This document shows positions 7,421-8,803 of a stretch of DNA of 8,803 nt, piece by piece; the stretch's first letter is position 1, and each line of letters starts with the position of its first letter. Source of the stretch: Gemmatimonadaceae bacterium. GTDB taxonomy: Bacteria > Gemmatimonadota > Gemmatimonadetes > Gemmatimonadales > Gemmatimonadaceae. Below the pieces are notes generated by a model that did not search any database, was not told the DNA's origin, and was given only the letters and a program-made list of their open reading frames with translations. The stretch spans positions 1 to 8,803 of the forward strand of contig JANYKY010000301.1 of assembly GCA_025357975.1 (NCBI GenBank), given 5' to 3'. The position numbers and the translations under genes were made by a program.

Positions 7421-8803
7421 TCGGTCCCAGCGAGAATGTCCAGTTCGGCTTGCGTCCAGGTGCGTCGAGCGGTTTCGCGTAATCCCATTTGAGAATCGCG
7501 AGGTTAAACAGATTCACGCGAAGTCCGACTCCGTAGCTGCGAAGTGGATAACGCTGGAACTTGAAATCATAATTCGCCGGCTTCGTCAGCGAAACCGTCT
7601 GGCCAGTGCTCCATGCCAATCCGGCGTCGTAGAAGAACAAACCTTCGACGGGAGGCAGACCAATCGGCAGCCCTCCAAGGTCGAACCGGCGAATGATCGG
7701 AAAGCGGATCTCGGCGTTCGCCACGGCGACACGGCTTCCTACTAATTGCTCGGTATTGCAGGATCCGGTGCCACCAATGAAGCCCGTGCACTCGTAACCC
7801 GTGAAGTTTTCGGAGTCGTATCCTCTCACGTATTCCGGGCGCCCGATGTATTTCGGGAATGAGAGCTCATCGCGTCCCACTGACATGCTCGTCAGGAAAC
7901 GTGTCGCTATCGTTATCGTGTTGAAAATGACTGGATCGTAACGGCGGTAATCGGCGAGGTACTCTACCCACCGAAGATTTCCGACAGCCGGAGACACGGA
8001 GAACCGCATCCTGCGGCCGGTGATCGGACCAGTGAGTCCAAACAAAGTGTTGTCGGAAATGAACGCGACGGAGGGCTGGAGAAAATTGTACGCCGGCGCG
8101 CTGGCAACGTTGTCGATTTGCAGTGAATTGCAGCCATCGGTAAAGCAAAGCTGCGACAATTCAACCAGGGACCGTCCGATGCTGTTGAACTGGAGCCCAC
8201 CCTCAAAACGGGTGAATCGATTCAGTGGATACTGCGTTGTGAGAAATGCATTCCGCAGCACGTATCGCGTGTACTGAGCGGAGAACGTCCGAGACCCGTC
8301 GGGATTGTCCTGGAATGTTCCATTACTCTGCGGCAGGTAAATTGGCTGCTGGTAGGTGCCGACAGTGTACTGCCAGCGGTGGCTGAGGTTTGAATAAGCA
8401 CCAAAGACGCTCGCATCGCTGATCTGCCCGTAGACTGAGGCTGACAGTGCAATCTGATCGTTACCAAGCAGATCACTGAGAACGATTGTCGTTCCGCCAT
8501 TGAATCCGCTCAACCCATACTGACTGCCGGTGCCATACCCTACTTCAGGTTGGGCGATGTAATCCGGCTTGAATCCGACCGAATACTTGTAGTCGCGGAA
8601 TCGAGTCGTATCCGGCAGTGCAAAATCTGGATTCGCGTTGAGCAACGCGACTGTGGTTCCCTCGACTTCCTTGGACTGCGCTTCCGTAGGCGACAGAATC
8701 CCGGACGCGCGTGCCCCATTTGGCGCACGATACGTCGATGTTTGCGTGTGTTCTCCCGATGTGCGCGACGCCGTGTCCGTTGTGATCGTGGACGAGGACA
8801 TCG
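7413..8803 (-). CDS. Omp85/BamA-like outer membrane beta-barrel protein, C-terminal part (cut at the window edge)
   Basis: Roughly 460 C-terminal residues are present; the reading frame is open to the right edge. The visible ATG at 8799-8801 is followed by a polar Ser/Thr-rich stretch without a signal peptide, so it is probably internal. The sequence alternates amphipathic strands and Gly/Asn/Ser-rich turns throughout. It includes the Omp85 loop-6 motif VRGY (325-328 counted from that Met, in PEYVRGYDSENF) and the late-barrel pattern FFYDAGLAW. It ends in a C-terminal beta-signal, WTFSLGPSF, with terminal Phe as recognised by the BAM machinery. The opening of the barrel (YKYSVGFKPDYIA, then a Gly-rich stretch and LSDLLGNDQIALSASVYG) resembles barrels that I recall fused behind PD40/TolB-type propellers in Gemmatimonadota and relatives. 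It is therefore more likely such a fusion than BamA itself; no POTRA domains can be seen because the N-terminus is missing. Two cysteine pairs (CFTDGC and C-X10-C) sit in predicted outer loops. Confidence 0.82.
   Translation of the reverse strand, partial: MSSSTITTDTASRTSGEHTQTSTYRAPNGARASGILSPTEAQSKEVEGTTVALLNANPDFALPDTTRFRDYKYSVGFKPDYIAQPEVGYGTGSQYGLSGFNGGTTIVLSDLLGNDQIALSASVYGQISDASVFGAYSNLSHRWQYTVGTYQQPIYLPQSNGTFQDNPDGSRTFSAQYTRYVLRNAFLTTQYPLNRFTRFEGGLQFNSIGRSLVELSQLCFTDGCNSLQIDNVASAPAYNFLQPSVAFISDNTLFGLTGPITGRRMRFSVSPAVGNLRWVEYLADYRRYDPVIFNTITIATRFLTSMSVGRDELSFPKYIGRPEYVRGYDSENFTGYECTGFIGGTGSCNTEQLVGSRVAVANAEIRFPIIRRFDLGGLPIGLPPVEGLFFYDAGLAWSTGQTVSLTKPANYDFKFQRYPLRSYGVGLRVNLFNLAILKWDYAKPLDAPGRKPNWTFSLGPSF

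Noticed and set aside
7413..8803. Naming the barrel protein bamA
   Set aside because: No POTRA domains can be seen, and the barrel opening looks more like propeller-linked barrels; the N-terminus is outside the window.

Overview
The window holds the 3' part of one tightly packed operon, all of it on the minus strand. In transcription order (right to left) it contains: the C-terminal beta-barrel of an Omp85/BamA-like outer membrane protein (cut by the right edge); a lipoprotein with a beta-propeller and a C-terminal SPOR domain; an inner-membrane protein joining a degenerate ParA/CpsD-like domain to a transmembrane helix and two SPOR-like repeats; a full-length chromosomal SMC ATPase; and a type I-beta DAHP synthase (aroF), the first enzyme of the shikimate pathway. 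Neighbouring genes overlap or lie one base apart, so co-transcription and coupled translation are likely. No promoter or convincing terminator is visible, and no stretch over 300 bases lacks a gene.

The outer-membrane barrel, lipoprotein and SPOR proteins indicate a diderm bacterium. The SMC carries a VIEAKMID-type segment after its N-terminal head, as I recall from Bacteroidota/FCB-group SMCs. Together with a moderately high G+C content this makes Gemmatimonadota or a relative my best guess; it is an inference, not a demonstrated assignment.

The left edge is not normal sequence. Bases 1-94 are an exact reverse complement of 119-212 around a 24-base centre. The return arm supplies the last residues and the stop codon of aroF. 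This looks like a fold-back chimera at a contig end; a closed hairpin DNA end is a remote alternative.

Functionally, the first genes concern the cell envelope and SMC concerns chromosome organisation. SPOR domains usually bind peptidoglycan stripped of stem peptides at division septa. A link between septal envelope and chromosome is therefore a reasonable but untested reading of the cluster. The most notable points are the ParA/CpsD-like fold with all nucleotide-binding motifs lost, the SPOR lipoprotein whose real N-terminus lacks any ATG/GTG/TTG start, the compact SMC hinge with an LSSGE signature, and the terminal palindrome.
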